64,000 bases of DNA from assembly GCF_010550695.1 (NCBI RefSeq), contig NZ_JAAGOB010000014.1, positions 1 to 64,000 on the forward strand, read 5' to 3'. The position numbers and the translations under genes were made by a program. Source of the stretch: Phytoactinopolyspora alkaliphila (GTDB lineage: Bacteria; Actinomycetota; Actinomycetes; Jiangellales; Jiangellaceae). The notes below the pieces were generated by a model. It saw only the letters and a list, made by a program, of their open reading frames with translations. It was not told the DNA's origin and searched no databases. Of this stretch, positions 40,242-49,043 are shown one piece after another. The stretch's first letter is position 1, and each line of letters starts with the position of its first letter.

Positions 40242-43049
40242 GTGGGCATTGTTGTGACTACGGGCGGCGTCCGGACAGTGCGCGACTCAGGTTTCGAGGA
40301 TTTCTCCCGGGGAACTCTGGGGAATTCAGGACACAACCTCTACGTCTCCCGAGCCGGCGTGCTCCAGCGGATCCACTTTTCCGACGTCGACGGCGATGGG
40401 TATGTCGATCTTCCGTTCGCCAACTCGCATGACGACGACTGTCGGGTGCCACTTTTCCGCTACGTCGACCCTCTGCGCAGTGTGGACCGCGTCGAGATCC
40501 CGTCTGAAGGAGCCTTCGCGGGGGCCGCGGGGGACCTGACCGGAGACGGCTACGACGACATCGTGATCGCGAACCAGTTCGACGGCACGCACAACGAGCT
40601 GCACGCCCAAGTGTATTTCGGCGGCTCCGACGGCTACTCGCGAAAGCGCATGCTCGGGCTGTGGGCTCCATCCAGCAAAGATGTCGAGATCGGAAACTTC
40701 GACGGCGGCCCGAAGCCCGGCATTGTGTTTGTCAGCCGGGAGAAGATCAGGCTGTTCACCCAGGACGAGCACGGGTTCCGCTCCGACGGCTACATCGACA
40801 TCGACCTGCCGGCGGACATCGAGTCCATCACCGTCGCTGACCTCGACGGCGACGGCATGGACGATCTCGTCGTGCGCTCGAGCGACCGGTCGGTCCGGGT
40901 GTACTGGGGTGGGCCGGGAGGCATCTCGGCGGAGCGGCACCTGCGTCTGGACGAGAAGCTCACCGGGACCGGCCAGATCGGCACCGGAATGGACACTGCG
41001 GCGATGGGAAGCGTGCAGGCGGCCGCAGTGACGTCCGGGAATGCTGCGAGCAGTCTCGGCGCGTCCGGCCGTTTCGTCTACAAGGTTCCTGCTCGGCCCC
41101 GGATCAAGGTGGTCTCCTTCAACGGCCGCGCGCACCTGTTCATCTGCCCTGGCGAGGGCGCGCTGTTCATCCCGTTCGGCGCCGATCGCCTGCCCGGTGC
41201 CCCGATCGAGTTCGACGAGCCCGGTGCGGTGTTCAGTGCGGCGGTCGGAGACATCCGCGGCACGGGCGACGACGACGTCGTCCTGGTGACGCGGCAGCCG
41301 GATGGAGATGGGCAGGAACTCTCCTGGGTCTACTGGGGTTCGGACGGCTATTCGCGGGCTCGCCGTACGCAGCTCGCCACCCGGTCAGCGAACGACGTTG
41401 TGATCGCCTCGTTGTCGGGCGGGCCGCAGCACGACGTCGTGGTGTGCCAGGACAAGACGGTTGAGTACTACAGCACTGAATCACTCGTCTTCCGGGCGAC
41501 GAACGAGGGCGTGGAACCCGACCCGATCCGGTTGCCCACCGCGTGTGCGCTGGACATCCTGTTGGTCCGGCCACCCGGTGGCGGGCCGGTTCAGCCGGTC
41601 TTCGTCAATCACCTGTCCAACTCGGCGCGGGGTCACGTCGCGAGCTATGTCTATCTCGGCGGCCCGGATGGTTTCCACGCCGATCGCCGCCTGGAGGTGA
41701 CTGGCTGGGCCGCGACCGAGATGAAGTTCGTCGACTTCACCGATAATGGCCGGCCGGATATATACCTGGCGAACGACAACGAGAACGACCTCGGAAACGT
41801 GCGGGGATCACACATCTACTGGCATCGCGATGATGGGCTCGATCTCGTACGGCCCACCGAGCTGCCGACCGACCACAACATGTCGGGCGTGGTGGCGGAT
41901 TTCAATCGCGACGGTTATCTCGACCTGGTCACCTCTGGTTTCGGATACGCGGAGCTGGTGATGTTCTCCGGCTCGGACACGGGGTTCGGCGATGCGCAGC
42001 GGATCCCGTTGGTGATCGAGGGCAAGACCTACGACCAGCCCCGGTATATGAGCACAGCCGATCTTGACGGAGACGGGTGGCTCGACCTTGTGATACCCGA
42101 CCTTGGCGCGCACGGCGGTGTGATCATTCTGTGGGGTGGGCCGGACGGCTTCAGCAACGAGCGGGCCACGGTGCTGCCATCAGGCAAAGCGGTCTCGACC
42201 CGTGTGGCCGATCTTGACGCGGACGGCTGGCCGGATCTCGTCGTTGGTGGCTTCAAGGGAGATGATCCCACCGACGATTACCGGACCTACGTCTACATCT
42301 ACTGGGGCGGGCCGGACGGCTACTCGAACCACCGGCGCACGGAGCTTCCTGCGTACTTCCCGGTGGACGTCACCGTGGCCGACTTCGACAACGATGGCGT
42401 GCTGGACATCTTCGCGACGAACTATCACGGCAAACGAACCCGTGACATGGACTCCTATCTGTATTGGGGTGCTCCAGGTGGAAATTACTCCCCGGATCGG
42501 ATGAGCCGGCTGTTCCACCATTCCGGCTGTGGTGCCCTGGCCGCAGACTTCGACGAAGACGGGTGGACCGACCTGGCGGTGGCGAACCACAAGACCCGGG
42601 GAAACCATCCAGGATTCTCCTACGTGTGGTGGAACGGCCCGAGCGGGTTCTCACCGGATCGCCGGACTGAGCTGCCGACAGCGGGACCGCACGGCCTGAC
42701 GCACACGGATCTCGGAAACGTCATGGACCGCGGCGCGGAGGAACACTTCGAGTCGCGGGTACATGCTCTGCCCGCGCCCGTTCAGATCAACTCGGTCAGC
42801 TGGGATGCGACTGTTCCCGCCAAGACCTGGATACGCGCGCAGGTGCGCTGCGCCGACACGCTCGGCGAACTCGGCCGCGCGGCATGGATGGGCAGCGACG
42901 GACCGGGGAGCTGGTTGCTCGAGAATGAGCGAGTCCCGAGCACGCTCCGCGGCAGATACATCCAGTACCGCCTGGCGATCGGCGCGTTCAACAGCGTGAA
43001 TACGCCGCGCATCACCGCAGTGCAAATCGACTACGAGGAGGTCGTGTGA
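40242..43049 (+). CDS. VCBS/FG-GAP repeat propeller protein without signal peptide
   Basis: A 935-residue product from GTG 40242; GTG 40254 is also possible. It consists almost wholly of FG-GAP/VCBS-like blades: about ten copies end in a motif like 'YWGGPDGYSxxRRTELP', and calcium-binding DxDxDG loops recur ('DVDGDGYVD' at 48, 'DLDGDGMDD', 'DFNRDGYLD', 'DLDGDGWLD', 'DFDNDGVLD', 'DFDEDGWTD'). A distinct domain of about 90 residues closes the chain. No signal peptide or membrane anchor is visible, which is odd for a calcium propeller; either the true start lies upstream, or export is by another route. Divergent from the sialidase-like gene, 313 bp away. Confidence 0.8.
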   Translation: MGIVVTTGGVRTVRDSGFEDFSRGTLGNSGHNLYVSRAGVLQRIHFSDVDGDGYVDLPFANSHDDDCRVPLFRYVDPLRSVDRVEIPSEGAFAGAAGDLTGDGYDDIVIANQFDGTHNELHAQVYFGGSDGYSRKRMLGLWAPSSKDVEIGNFDGGPKPGIVFVSREKIRLFTQDEHGFRSDGYIDIDLPADIESITVADLDGDGMDDLVVRSSDRSVRVYWGGPGGISAERHLRLDEKLTGTGQIGTGMDTAAMGSVQAAAVTSGNAASSLGASGRFVYKVPARPRIKVVSFNGRAHLFICPGEGALFIPFGADRLPGAPIEFDEPGAVFSAAVGDIRGTGDDDVVLVTRQPDGDGQELSWVYWGSDGYSRARRTQLATRSANDVVIASLSGGPQHDVVVCQDKTVEYYSTESLVFRATNEGVEPDPIRLPTACALDILLVRPPGGGPVQPVFVNHLSNSARGHVASYVYLGGPDGFHADRRLEVTGWAATEMKFVDFTDNGRPDIYLANDNENDLGNVRGSHIYWHRDDGLDLVRPTELPTDHNMSGVVADFNRDGYLDLVTSGFGYAELVMFSGSDTGFGDAQRIPLVIEGKTYDQPRYMSTADLDGDGWLDLVIPDLGAHGGVIILWGGPDGFSNERATVLPSGKAVSTRVADLDADGWPDLVVGGFKGDDPTDDYRTYVYIYWGGPDGYSNHRRTELPAYFPVDVTVADFDNDGVLDIFATNYHGKRTRDMDSYLYWGAPGGNYSPDRMSRLFHHSGCGALAADFDEDGWTDLAVANHKTRGNHPGFSYVWWNGPSGFSPDRRTELPTAGPHGLTHTDLGNVMDRGAEEHFESRVHALPAPVQINSVSWDATVPAKTWIRAQVRCADTLGELGRAAWMGSDGPGSWLLENERVPSTLRGRYIQYRLAIGAFNSVNTPRITAVQIDYEEVV

Positions 43050-43095
43050 ACACGACGTTTCCCTCGACTGCCTCTCGGGGCGCGTTGGTAGAGTC

Positions 43096-43992
43096 ATGGC
43101 CGTGAGCATCACGCTGCAACGGCTCGAGTTCTTTCGCGCCGTCGCGCGGCACCTCTCGTTCTCGGCCGCAGCCAAGGAGCTGTATACGTCGCAACCCTAC
43201 GTGTCGAACCAGATCCGCAAGCTCGAGGATCATTTCGGTGCGCGGTTGTTCGTGCGCTCCCAGCCCAAAATCTCGCTCACCGAGGCCGGTGCGGCGCTGC
43301 ACAAACGGATCGAGCAGATACTCAGCGACATTGAGCAACTCGACCACGTGGCCCGGCAGTTTCACGGCTTGCAACGGGGCACGGTACGGTTCGCGGCCAC
43401 TGAGAGCATCGGCAACCACGTCATGCCCGAGCTCATCGCGCGGTTCCACCGCGAACACCCGTCCATGATCGTGCAGGGCCGAATCGGCAACACTGAAGAG
43501 GTCCTCGAGTGGCTGGACCTGCGCGAAGTGGAAATCGGGATCAGTCCTCAGATTCCCGAGGATCCAGCGGTCATCTCGGCTCCGTTCTACCGGGAGGCCC
43601 TGGTCGTGATCTATCCCACGAGCATGGACTTGCCGGATCCGCTGCCACTCGAGCGCTTCGCCGAGTTGCCGAAGATCGTGCGTGAAGGCGGATCGCTGAC
43701 ACGGGCCCGGATGTACGAGTTGCTGGATCCCGAGTCATTGGGCACGACGATCGTCGGCGAGCTGAGCGGGACCACCGCTGTCAACGAGGCTGTGGTGACC
43801 GGGCTGGCGGTTTCTCTGGTGCCTGAGCAGTCGGCGCGGACCTGGATCGAAGCCGGTCTGGTGCGCTCGTGCGCCTTGGCCGGAGTCACGCTCTCGCACG
43901 ACTTCCACCTGCTACACACCGCTGAGCGAGACCTCACGCTGGCGGCGCGAGCCTTCATCGAGCATCTGCTCAGCTACCGCGAGCTTGGCTGA
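43096..43992 (+). CDS. LysR family transcriptional regulator
   Basis: A 298-residue LysR protein. 'LQRLEFFRAVARHLSFSAAA', 'KELYTSQPYVSNQIRKLEDH' and 'FGARLFVRSQPKISLTEAGA' form the winged helix; the rest is the two-lobed effector domain ('GTVRFAATESIGNHVMPELI'). It is on the same strand as, and 221 bp before, the threonine-synthase-like operon rather than divergent from it. Its target is probably that operon; the palindrome at 44051 is a candidate site. It could also act on the phosphonate operon, since phnA is LysR-controlled in pseudomonads. Confidence 0.92.
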   Translation: MAVSITLQRLEFFRAVARHLSFSAAAKELYTSQPYVSNQIRKLEDHFGARLFVRSQPKISLTEAGAALHKRIEQILSDIEQLDHVARQFHGLQRGTVRFAATESIGNHVMPELIARFHREHPSMIVQGRIGNTEEVLEWLDLREVEIGISPQIPEDPAVISAPFYREALVVIYPTSMDLPDPLPLERFAELPKIVREGGSLTRARMYELLDPESLGTTIVGELSGTTAVNEAVVTGLAVSLVPEQSARTWIEAGLVRSCALAGVTLSHDFHLLHTAERDLTLAARAFIEHLLSYRELG

Positions 43993-44050
43993 ATCCAGCG
44001 GCCAAGAGCCGGTGAGCTCGTCAGTGCACCGACATGGTCCGCGGCATTGC

Positions 44051-44065
44051 ACCGACGACGTCGGT
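44051..44065. promoter_or_regulatory. Candidate operator ACCGAC-GAC-GTCGGT
   Basis: A perfect 6-bp dyad with a 3-bp centre, in the 221-bp gap between the LysR gene and the threonine-synthase-like gene. Position suits control of the downstream three-gene set. Confidence 0.4.
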
Positions 44066-44213
44066 TGTCATGTCGTGCGCCACCACAAGGAAGCGGGGTT
44101 CTCTTACATGGAAGCCGCGGTCTCAACTACGGAACCGATGGTGAACATGGGCGCGTGGCATCTCTCGCCTGGACCGGTGAATCGCCGCACCCGTGGCCAG
44201 ACGGAGTCGTGAC

Positions 44214-45299
44214 ATGAGACACGGCATGTGGCGTTACGCTGACCGGCTGCCTGTGGTTTCCCCACGGAATATCGTCAGCCTGGGCGAGGGCGGTACGCCC
44301 GTGCTGGACCTCACCGGTGTTTTCGGCGGTGAGATCGGGGTGAGCTCGCTTGTGGCGAAGGCGGAGGACCGCAATCCCACCGGCTCGTTCAAAGCCCGCA
44401 TCGCCTCGGTCGCGTACTCCCTGGTAAAGGAGCGCGGCCAGGCCGGCACTGTCGGGACGTCGTCAGGCAACGGCGGAGCCGCCGCGGCCGCGTACGCCGC
44501 CGCGGCCGGATCGAGGTCCATCCTGTTCACACTGGCCGACACCGTGCCGGCGAAGATGGCAGAGATCTTGGCCATGGGAGCCACGGCGTGCCGGGTGGAC
44601 GGGGTCGGCCACGACGCCGTATCGACCCGGACCGTGGCCGACATGATTGCCGCCCATGGCGCGCAGCGGGGGCTCGCAGCCATGCTGACCGCATTTCACT
44701 ACGCGCCGGAGGCCATGCTCGGCGTCTCGACGATCGCCTTCGAGCTAGCCGAGCAGGAGCCCGCGCTGACCGCTGTCTACGTGCCGGTGGGCGGCGGAGG
44801 GCTGCTTACCGGGATCCATCAGGGATACCTCGGAACGGGCGCGTCGCCGCGGCTGGTTGGCGTGCAGCCCACCGGCTCCGCGGCCCTCCAGCGGGCCCTC
44901 AGCGGGCATCCTGAGGGCATCGCCGGGACAGTGAAGACGACGGTGTCCGGCCTGCAGATGGCTGCCCTGTATGACGTCGACGGAGCGGTGAGTGCCATCC
45001 GGCGCTCCGGCGGGCATACCGTCGAAGTCAGCGACGCAGAGATCTGGGCGGCGCAGCGCCGGCTGGCCAGGTGCGGGCTGCTGGTCGAGCCGGCCGGTGC
45101 TACCGCGCTGGCCGGGCTCATCGCCGACGCGCGAACCGGTGCGCTCCGGCCCGAGGATCGAATTGCGATCTTGCTGACCGGCGCCGGATACAAGGACCGG
45201 GACGCGCTGCGACGGTTGTCACCAACTGACAACGCGCCAGTGATTTCCCCTGCTGAGATCCCGGTCCAGCTGGATGCGGCATTGAGGCGGAGCGGATGA
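44214..45299 (+). CDS. PLP-dependent threonine synthase/dehydratase-like enzyme
   Basis: A 361-residue fold-type II PLP enzyme from ATG 44214 (ACGGAG upstream). The PLP Lys is in 'RNPTGSFKARIASVAYSLVK', the phosphate-binding Gly loop in 'YVPVGGGGLLTGIHQGYL', and 'TVGTSSGNGGAAAAAYAAAA' binds the substrate carboxylate. The opening 'WRYADRLPVVSPRNIVSLGE' with 'GGTPV' resembles threonine synthase more than dehydratase, but context with a deacylase and an aminotransferase favours a catabolic lyase. The next gene overlaps its stop (ATGA). Confidence 0.85.
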   Translation: MRHGMWRYADRLPVVSPRNIVSLGEGGTPVLDLTGVFGGEIGVSSLVAKAEDRNPTGSFKARIASVAYSLVKERGQAGTVGTSSGNGGAAAAAYAAAAGSRSILFTLADTVPAKMAEILAMGATACRVDGVGHDAVSTRTVADMIAAHGAQRGLAAMLTAFHYAPEAMLGVSTIAFELAEQEPALTAVYVPVGGGGLLTGIHQGYLGTGASPRLVGVQPTGSAALQRALSGHPEGIAGTVKTTVSGLQMAALYDVDGAVSAIRRSGGHTVEVSDAEIWAAQRRLARCGLLVEPAGATALAGLIADARTGALRPEDRIAILLTGAGYKDRDALRRLSPTDNAPVISPAEIPVQLDAALRRSG

Positions 45300-46309
45300 C
45301 GCCGGATTGGAGCCAGCGACGGATCGGTACTGGCTCAGGTGTCGATGGGCTGGGCGTGACGGTCCACGAGCTGGACAGCGGCGTGGCCGGACCTACCGTC
45401 CTGGTGCTCGGTGGCGTGCACGGCAATGAGGTCGGAGGGATCGTCGCTGCGGGTCAGCTTGCACAGACACGGTGGCCATTGCGTGCCGGCCGGTTGCGCG
45501 TGGTGCCGGTCACCTACGAAGCCGCCTACTACGCTGACAGCCGGGTCGGCCCGGGTGATGGGCTCAACCTGGCCAGGGTGTTTCCCGGCCGCCCGGGCGG
45601 GTCCACGACCGAGCGGCTGGCGCATCTGGTCGGCGAGGAACTGCTGCGTTCCGCCGACGTGCTGGTGGATCTGCACACGTCCAGCCCGGACACCGACATG
45701 CCCCTGTTCGCCGGATGCCTTGACGACGGCTCGGCGGCGGCGAACCGCGCGGTGGAGCTGGCGCTGGCGTTCGGCGCCCCCATGGTGTGGACCCACCCTC
45801 GTCTGGGCCCGGGCCGCACCTTGACCATGGCGCGTGACCTCGGCATCCCAGCCATATACGTGGAGTCGCCTGTGGGTGGTGTCCTCGACGCCGGGTACCT
45901 TCAGGCGTACGTGTCAGGCGTGCGCGGGGTACTGGTCGCACTGGCGATGCTCGACGACGCCCCAGTGGGCGAGACGTTGTCGCTGTGGGTGCACGGCGAC
46001 GGCGACGCTGACGCGATCTCCCAGGTGACGATCGGGGGTATGTTCCGTGCTGACGTCGCGCTGCTGGACCGGGTCGAGGTTGGGCAGATAGTCGGCACCG
46101 TCGTCGACAGCCGGGCGCGGCCGTTGGAACAGGTCCACGCGGCGCACACGGGGCATGTCGTGATCCTGCGCCGTTTAGCTCGTGTGTCTCCGGGCACGCC
46201 GGTCGCCGGGATCGCCCCCGCTCGTCCCGAACTGCTCGGGCTGCCGTCCGACCGTCTCGTCCGCACGTCAGGAGCCTGCCGCTTGTCGGCGAAAGGGGGC
46301 GGAGCCTGA
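45296..46309 (+). CDS. AstE/AspA-type zinc deacylase
   Basis: A 337-residue zinc carboxypeptidase-fold protein of the succinylglutamate desuccinylase/aspartoacylase family. The zinc motif is 'GGVHGNEVGGIVAAGQL' (His42, Glu45), the third ligand is in 'DVLVDLHTSSPD', and the catalytic Glu is probably in 'IYVESPVGG'. A C-terminal beta domain starting near 'VGETLSLWVHGDGD' is common in the branch that includes the ectoine-pathway N-acetyldiaminobutyrate deacetylase. Likely releases an amino acid from an N-acyl precursor. Overlaps the PLP enzyme by 4 bp. Confidence 0.88.
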   Translation: MTPDWSQRRIGTGSGVDGLGVTVHELDSGVAGPTVLVLGGVHGNEVGGIVAAGQLAQTRWPLRAGRLRVVPVTYEAAYYADSRVGPGDGLNLARVFPGRPGGSTTERLAHLVGEELLRSADVLVDLHTSSPDTDMPLFAGCLDDGSAAANRAVELALAFGAPMVWTHPRLGPGRTLTMARDLGIPAIYVESPVGGVLDAGYLQAYVSGVRGVLVALAMLDDAPVGETLSLWVHGDGDADAISQVTIGGMFRADVALLDRVEVGQIVGTVVDSRARPLEQVHAAHTGHVVILRRLARVSPGTPVAGIAPARPELLGLPSDRLVRTSGACRLSAKGGGA

Positions 46310-46434
46310 GCGGCTAGATAGGGACATGCCAATGACCCGCCCGTAGGAACAGTTGATTTCAATAGACGGAACGATTCAGGAATCGGCCCACCCGTTTCGC
46401 GGTGGCCGGTCACATGACCGCCGAGGAGGCAACG

Positions 46435-47721
46435 TTGTCCACTCTGCAGCGCTCCGCTGAGCTCCACGCTCGTGCGCGTGAGCTGACGCCGGGAGGCGTG
46501 CATTCGAATGTCCGGCTGAACGCACCATCCGTCTTCTTCGAGCGTGGTGCGGGCGCTTGGCTGTGGGACGTGGACGGCCGAGACTACGTCGACTATCTCC
46601 TGGGGCAGGGGCCGAACTTCCTCGGCCATGCCCCCACGCGGGTCAACGAGGCGGTGGCCGCGGAGGCTCGCCGTGGGTCCGTGTTTGGCGCTCAGCACGT
46701 GCTGGAGAACGAGGCCGGCGAGCTGTTCCTGGACACCATCGGATGGGCGGAGCGGGTACGTTTCGGTGCTACCGGAACCGAGTCGGACCAGGCTGCTCTG
46801 CGGCTGGCCCGGGCGGCCACTGGCCGGCAGAAGTTCGTCCGGTTCGCCGGAACCTATCACGGGTGGCTGGACAATGTGCTGGTGAAGACGGTCGACGGAG
46901 TCACTGGCCCGGGCAGTCGGGGGCAGCTGGCGCATCACGTCGCCGACTCGTATGTGCTGCCGTTCAACGACGTCGCCGCTCTCGATGCGACCCTGTCTGC
47001 CCATGACGATATCGCCGCCGTAATCGTCGAACCGGTGATGGTCAACAACGGTGTCATCCCGCCTGTCGACGGCTTCTTGAAACATGTGCGCCGCTTGTGC
47101 GACCGGCATGGCGTCGTCCTGATCTTCGACGAGGTGGTCACTGGCTTCAGGGTGGCACTCGGTGGTGCCGCCGAGCGCTACCGGGTGCGGCCCGACCTCG
47201 CCGTATACGGCAAGGCGATGGCCGGTGGCTGGCCGGTGTCCGCCGTGGCCGGCTCAGCTGAGCTGATGGACCTGTTCGCCGGCGACGTCGTGCATGCGGG
47301 CACGTTCAACGGCTCCGTTCCGGCGTGCGCTGCCGTCATCGCCACCCTGGGCATCTTGCGGGAGGACCCGCCCTATGCCCGGCTGGAGGAGTACGGCGCC
47401 ACTCTGATGGAGACCATCGTTGAGGTCGGCAGGGCCCATGGCCTGCCATTGCGGGTGCAGGGCCTGCCGATGGCCTTCCATGTGTCCTTCGGCGACCCAG
47501 CGCTGGTGCGTGACTACACCGGCCTCGCCGTGCTCGATCTTGATCGCTACACACGGTTCTCACATACTCTGGCAGATCACGGCATCTGGGTGGCCGGTCG
47601 CGGTATTTGGTACGTCTCAGCCGCACACGGTGAAAAGGAGATGGCGGCGACGCGCGAACGGCTGTACTCCGCCGCAGCGGACGCGGCTGCTGACAAAGTC
47701 ATCGCCAAGGCGTCGGTCTAA
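46435..47721 (+). CDS. Class III aminotransferase, glutamate-1-semialdehyde aminomutase-like
   Basis: A 428-residue product. TTG 46435 is preferred because GAGGAGG at 46423-46429 lies 5 nt upstream; ATG 46414 has no ribosome site. 'LTPGGVHSNVRLNAPSVFFE', 'VRFGATGTESDQAALRLARA', 'VVLIFDEVVTGFRVALGGAA' and the PLP Lys in 'VYGKAMAGGWPVSAV' mark the GSA branch. Heme biosynthesis is unlikely in this setting; such paralogues act on amino-acid-derived aldehydes or on beta-amino acids. Third enzyme of the LysR-linked set. Confidence 0.88.
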   Translation: MSTLQRSAELHARARELTPGGVHSNVRLNAPSVFFERGAGAWLWDVDGRDYVDYLLGQGPNFLGHAPTRVNEAVAAEARRGSVFGAQHVLENEAGELFLDTIGWAERVRFGATGTESDQAALRLARAATGRQKFVRFAGTYHGWLDNVLVKTVDGVTGPGSRGQLAHHVADSYVLPFNDVAALDATLSAHDDIAAVIVEPVMVNNGVIPPVDGFLKHVRRLCDRHGVVLIFDEVVTGFRVALGGAAERYRVRPDLAVYGKAMAGGWPVSAVAGSAELMDLFAGDVVHAGTFNGSVPACAAVIATLGILREDPPYARLEEYGATLMETIVEVGRAHGLPLRVQGLPMAFHVSFGDPALVRDYTGLAVLDLDRYTRFSHTLADHGIWVAGRGIWYVSAAHGEKEMAATRERLYSAAADAAADKVIAKASV

Positions 47722-47819
47722 TACGGCTGGCGTTCGTTGCGAAAGACGGACGGGTCCGGGTCACTGCCGCGGCGTCAGTTGGGCGAGTTCCAGAAGCGTT
47801 CCAGGTCGGGGAGCGGAGC

Positions 47820-48155
47820 TCACGAGCCCCGCGGGGCGTACATGATGATCGCCACTCCGAGCAGGCAGACGAGGGCGCCGATAACGTCGAACCGGTCGGG
47901 ACGGAAGCCATCGAACACCATGCCCCACACCAGCGATCCCGCGACGAACACGCCGCCGTACGCGGCGAGGATCCGGCCGAAGTGCGGATCGGGCTGGAAG
48001 GTGGCGACGAAGCCGTACAGGCCGAGCGCGATGACTCCGGCGCCGACCCAGAGCAGGCCGCGGTGTTCGCGTATGCCTTGCCAGACCAGCCACGCTCCGC
48101 CGATCTCGGCGACGGCGGCCAGGATGTACAGCACGATCGAGCGGGTAACGGTCAT
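47820..48155 (-). CDS. ynfA: YnfA/UPF0060 family small membrane protein
   Basis: A 111-residue protein with four membrane helices. '[20 protein letters not shown]' and '[20 protein letters not shown]' are the family signature, and '[17 protein letters not shown]' is the last helix. The fold is that of small multidrug resistance-like transporters; a YnfA protein can export some cationic compounds, but the physiological substrate is unclear. It is the last gene of a MerR-controlled operon in intact order, separated from merR by a duplication scar. Confidence 0.92.
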   Translation of the reverse strand: MTVTRSIVLYILAAVAEIGGAWLVWQGIREHRGLLWVGAGVIALGLYGFVATFQPDPHFGRILAAYGGVFVAGSLVWGMVFDGFRPDRFDVIGALVCLLGVAIIMYAPRGS

Positions 48156-48164
48156 GTCCGCACT

Positions 48165-48224
48165 CTAGGTAGGTGACGCGATTTCGGTGAAGGGAAGTGG
48201 GCAGTCCGGTGCTTCGGCACAGGG
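48165..48224 (-). pseudogene. merR C-terminal remnant
   Basis: Codons read CAEAPDCPLPFTEIASPT to TAG, nearly identical to the last 18 residues of the intact merR product (CAEAPDCPLPFTEIASAT). Homology stops abruptly at 48224. It is what remains of a duplicated merR gene just upstream of ynfA. Confidence 0.85.
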
Positions 48225-48338
48225 ACCCGTTCACGACGACTTCCCACCCGACGACGGCTCTGTCGCGTATGCAGGCGCCATTGTCGACCGCGGCCACGCT
48301 CAGGCGCTTCCCGAGCGTTCGTCAGCATGCGGCTGCGA

Positions 48339-48390
48339 CGTGCGGGAGCGACGTGCGGGTGCGGCGTGCGGGTGCGGCGTGCGGGTGCGG
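48339..48390. repeat. 13-bp tandem repeat, four units
   Basis: Three exact copies of CGTGCGGGTGCGG at 48352, 48365 and 48378, preceded by a degenerate one at 48339. The 13-bp period is not a multiple of three, and the array is in non-coding DNA inside the merR-ynfA duplication scar. Confidence 0.85.
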
Positions 48391-48419
48391 CGTGGCGGAA
48401 ACGGCATGGTTGGGCGGCC

Positions 48420-48477
48420 CTTTGCAATGCGCACATATAGGCACCGCCACCGATGCGTATATGTGCGCATTGCAAAG
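48420..48477. repeat. Perfect 20-bp inverted repeat, 18-nt loop
   Basis: Arms 48420-48439 (CTTTGCAATGCGCACATATA) and 48458-48477 are exact inverted copies. The arms are AT-richer than the surroundings. No U-tract follows, so a simple terminator is unlikely; it may be the end of an inserted element or a strong operator. Confidence 0.9.
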
Positions 48478-48515
48478 GAGTTCGCAATGGGGTGGGGAGC
48501 CGGGTCTTCAGCCCT

Positions 48516-48581
48516 CTACATGCGGCCGGTCTCGGCGACGGCGGCCAGGATGTATAGCACGATCGAGCGGGTAACGGCCAT
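48516..48581 (-). pseudogene. ynfA N-terminal remnant
   Basis: Codons read [20 protein letters not shown] then M and TAG, matching the first 17 residues of the intact ynfA ([17 protein letters not shown]) except for Thr2 to Ala. Located right after the intact merR stop, where the first ynfA copy is expected. Confidence 0.9.
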
Positions 48582-48590
48582 GCCCGCACT

Positions 48591-49043
48591 CTAGGTAGCT
48601 GACGCGATCTCGGTGAAGGGCAACGGGCAGTCCGGTGCTTCGGCACAGGTGGCCAGGTCACGGCAGCCGGCGTCGAGCGCCGCCCGAAGCGTGTCCCTGA
48701 TGATGGTCAGATCGGTGATGCGCGCCTCGGTCTCGGCGAGCTTGGCCGCGGCTTGCGACCGCAAATCCGGGTTGGCGTGCCGGTGGCCGCCGACGTCGAT
48801 GAGTGCCGCCACCTCGTCGAGGGTGAAGCCCAGACGCTGGGCGGCCTTGATGATCTTCACCATGGTGACGGCCTCTGGCGGATACAGACGATGCCCGCCG
48901 AGGGTGCGTTCCGGCCGCGCGAGCAGGCCGCGCCGCTCGTAGTACCGCAACGTCTCCCGGCCGACGCCGGCGGCTGCAGCCAGAGCGCCACTGCGCAATC
49001 CGCCCGGCGCATCGACATGCGCGTCGACGCGCCCGCTGGTCAT
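48591..49043 (-). CDS. MerR family transcriptional regulator
   Basis: A 150-residue MerR protein. 'LAAAAGVGRETLRYYERRGL' and 'LARPERTLGGHRLYPPEAVT' make the winged helix, followed by the dimerisation helix 'KLAETEARITDLTIIRDTLR'. The C-terminal loop has Cys residues ('GCRDLATCAEAPDCPLPF') placed as in metal-sensing members. It overlaps the preceding small gene (ATGA). Its binding site is most likely the 18-bp dyad at 49421-49438. Confidence 0.92.
   Translation of the reverse strand: MTSGRVDAHVDAPGGLRSGALAAAAGVGRETLRYYERRGLLARPERTLGGHRLYPPEAVTMVKIIKAAQRLGFTLDEVAALIDVGGHRHANPDLRSQAAAKLAETEARITDLTIIRDTLRAALDAGCRDLATCAEAPDCPLPFTEIASAT

Noticed and set aside
48339-48477. CRISPR array
   Set aside because: The repeats are only 13 bp and directly tandem without spacers, and no cas genes are present.
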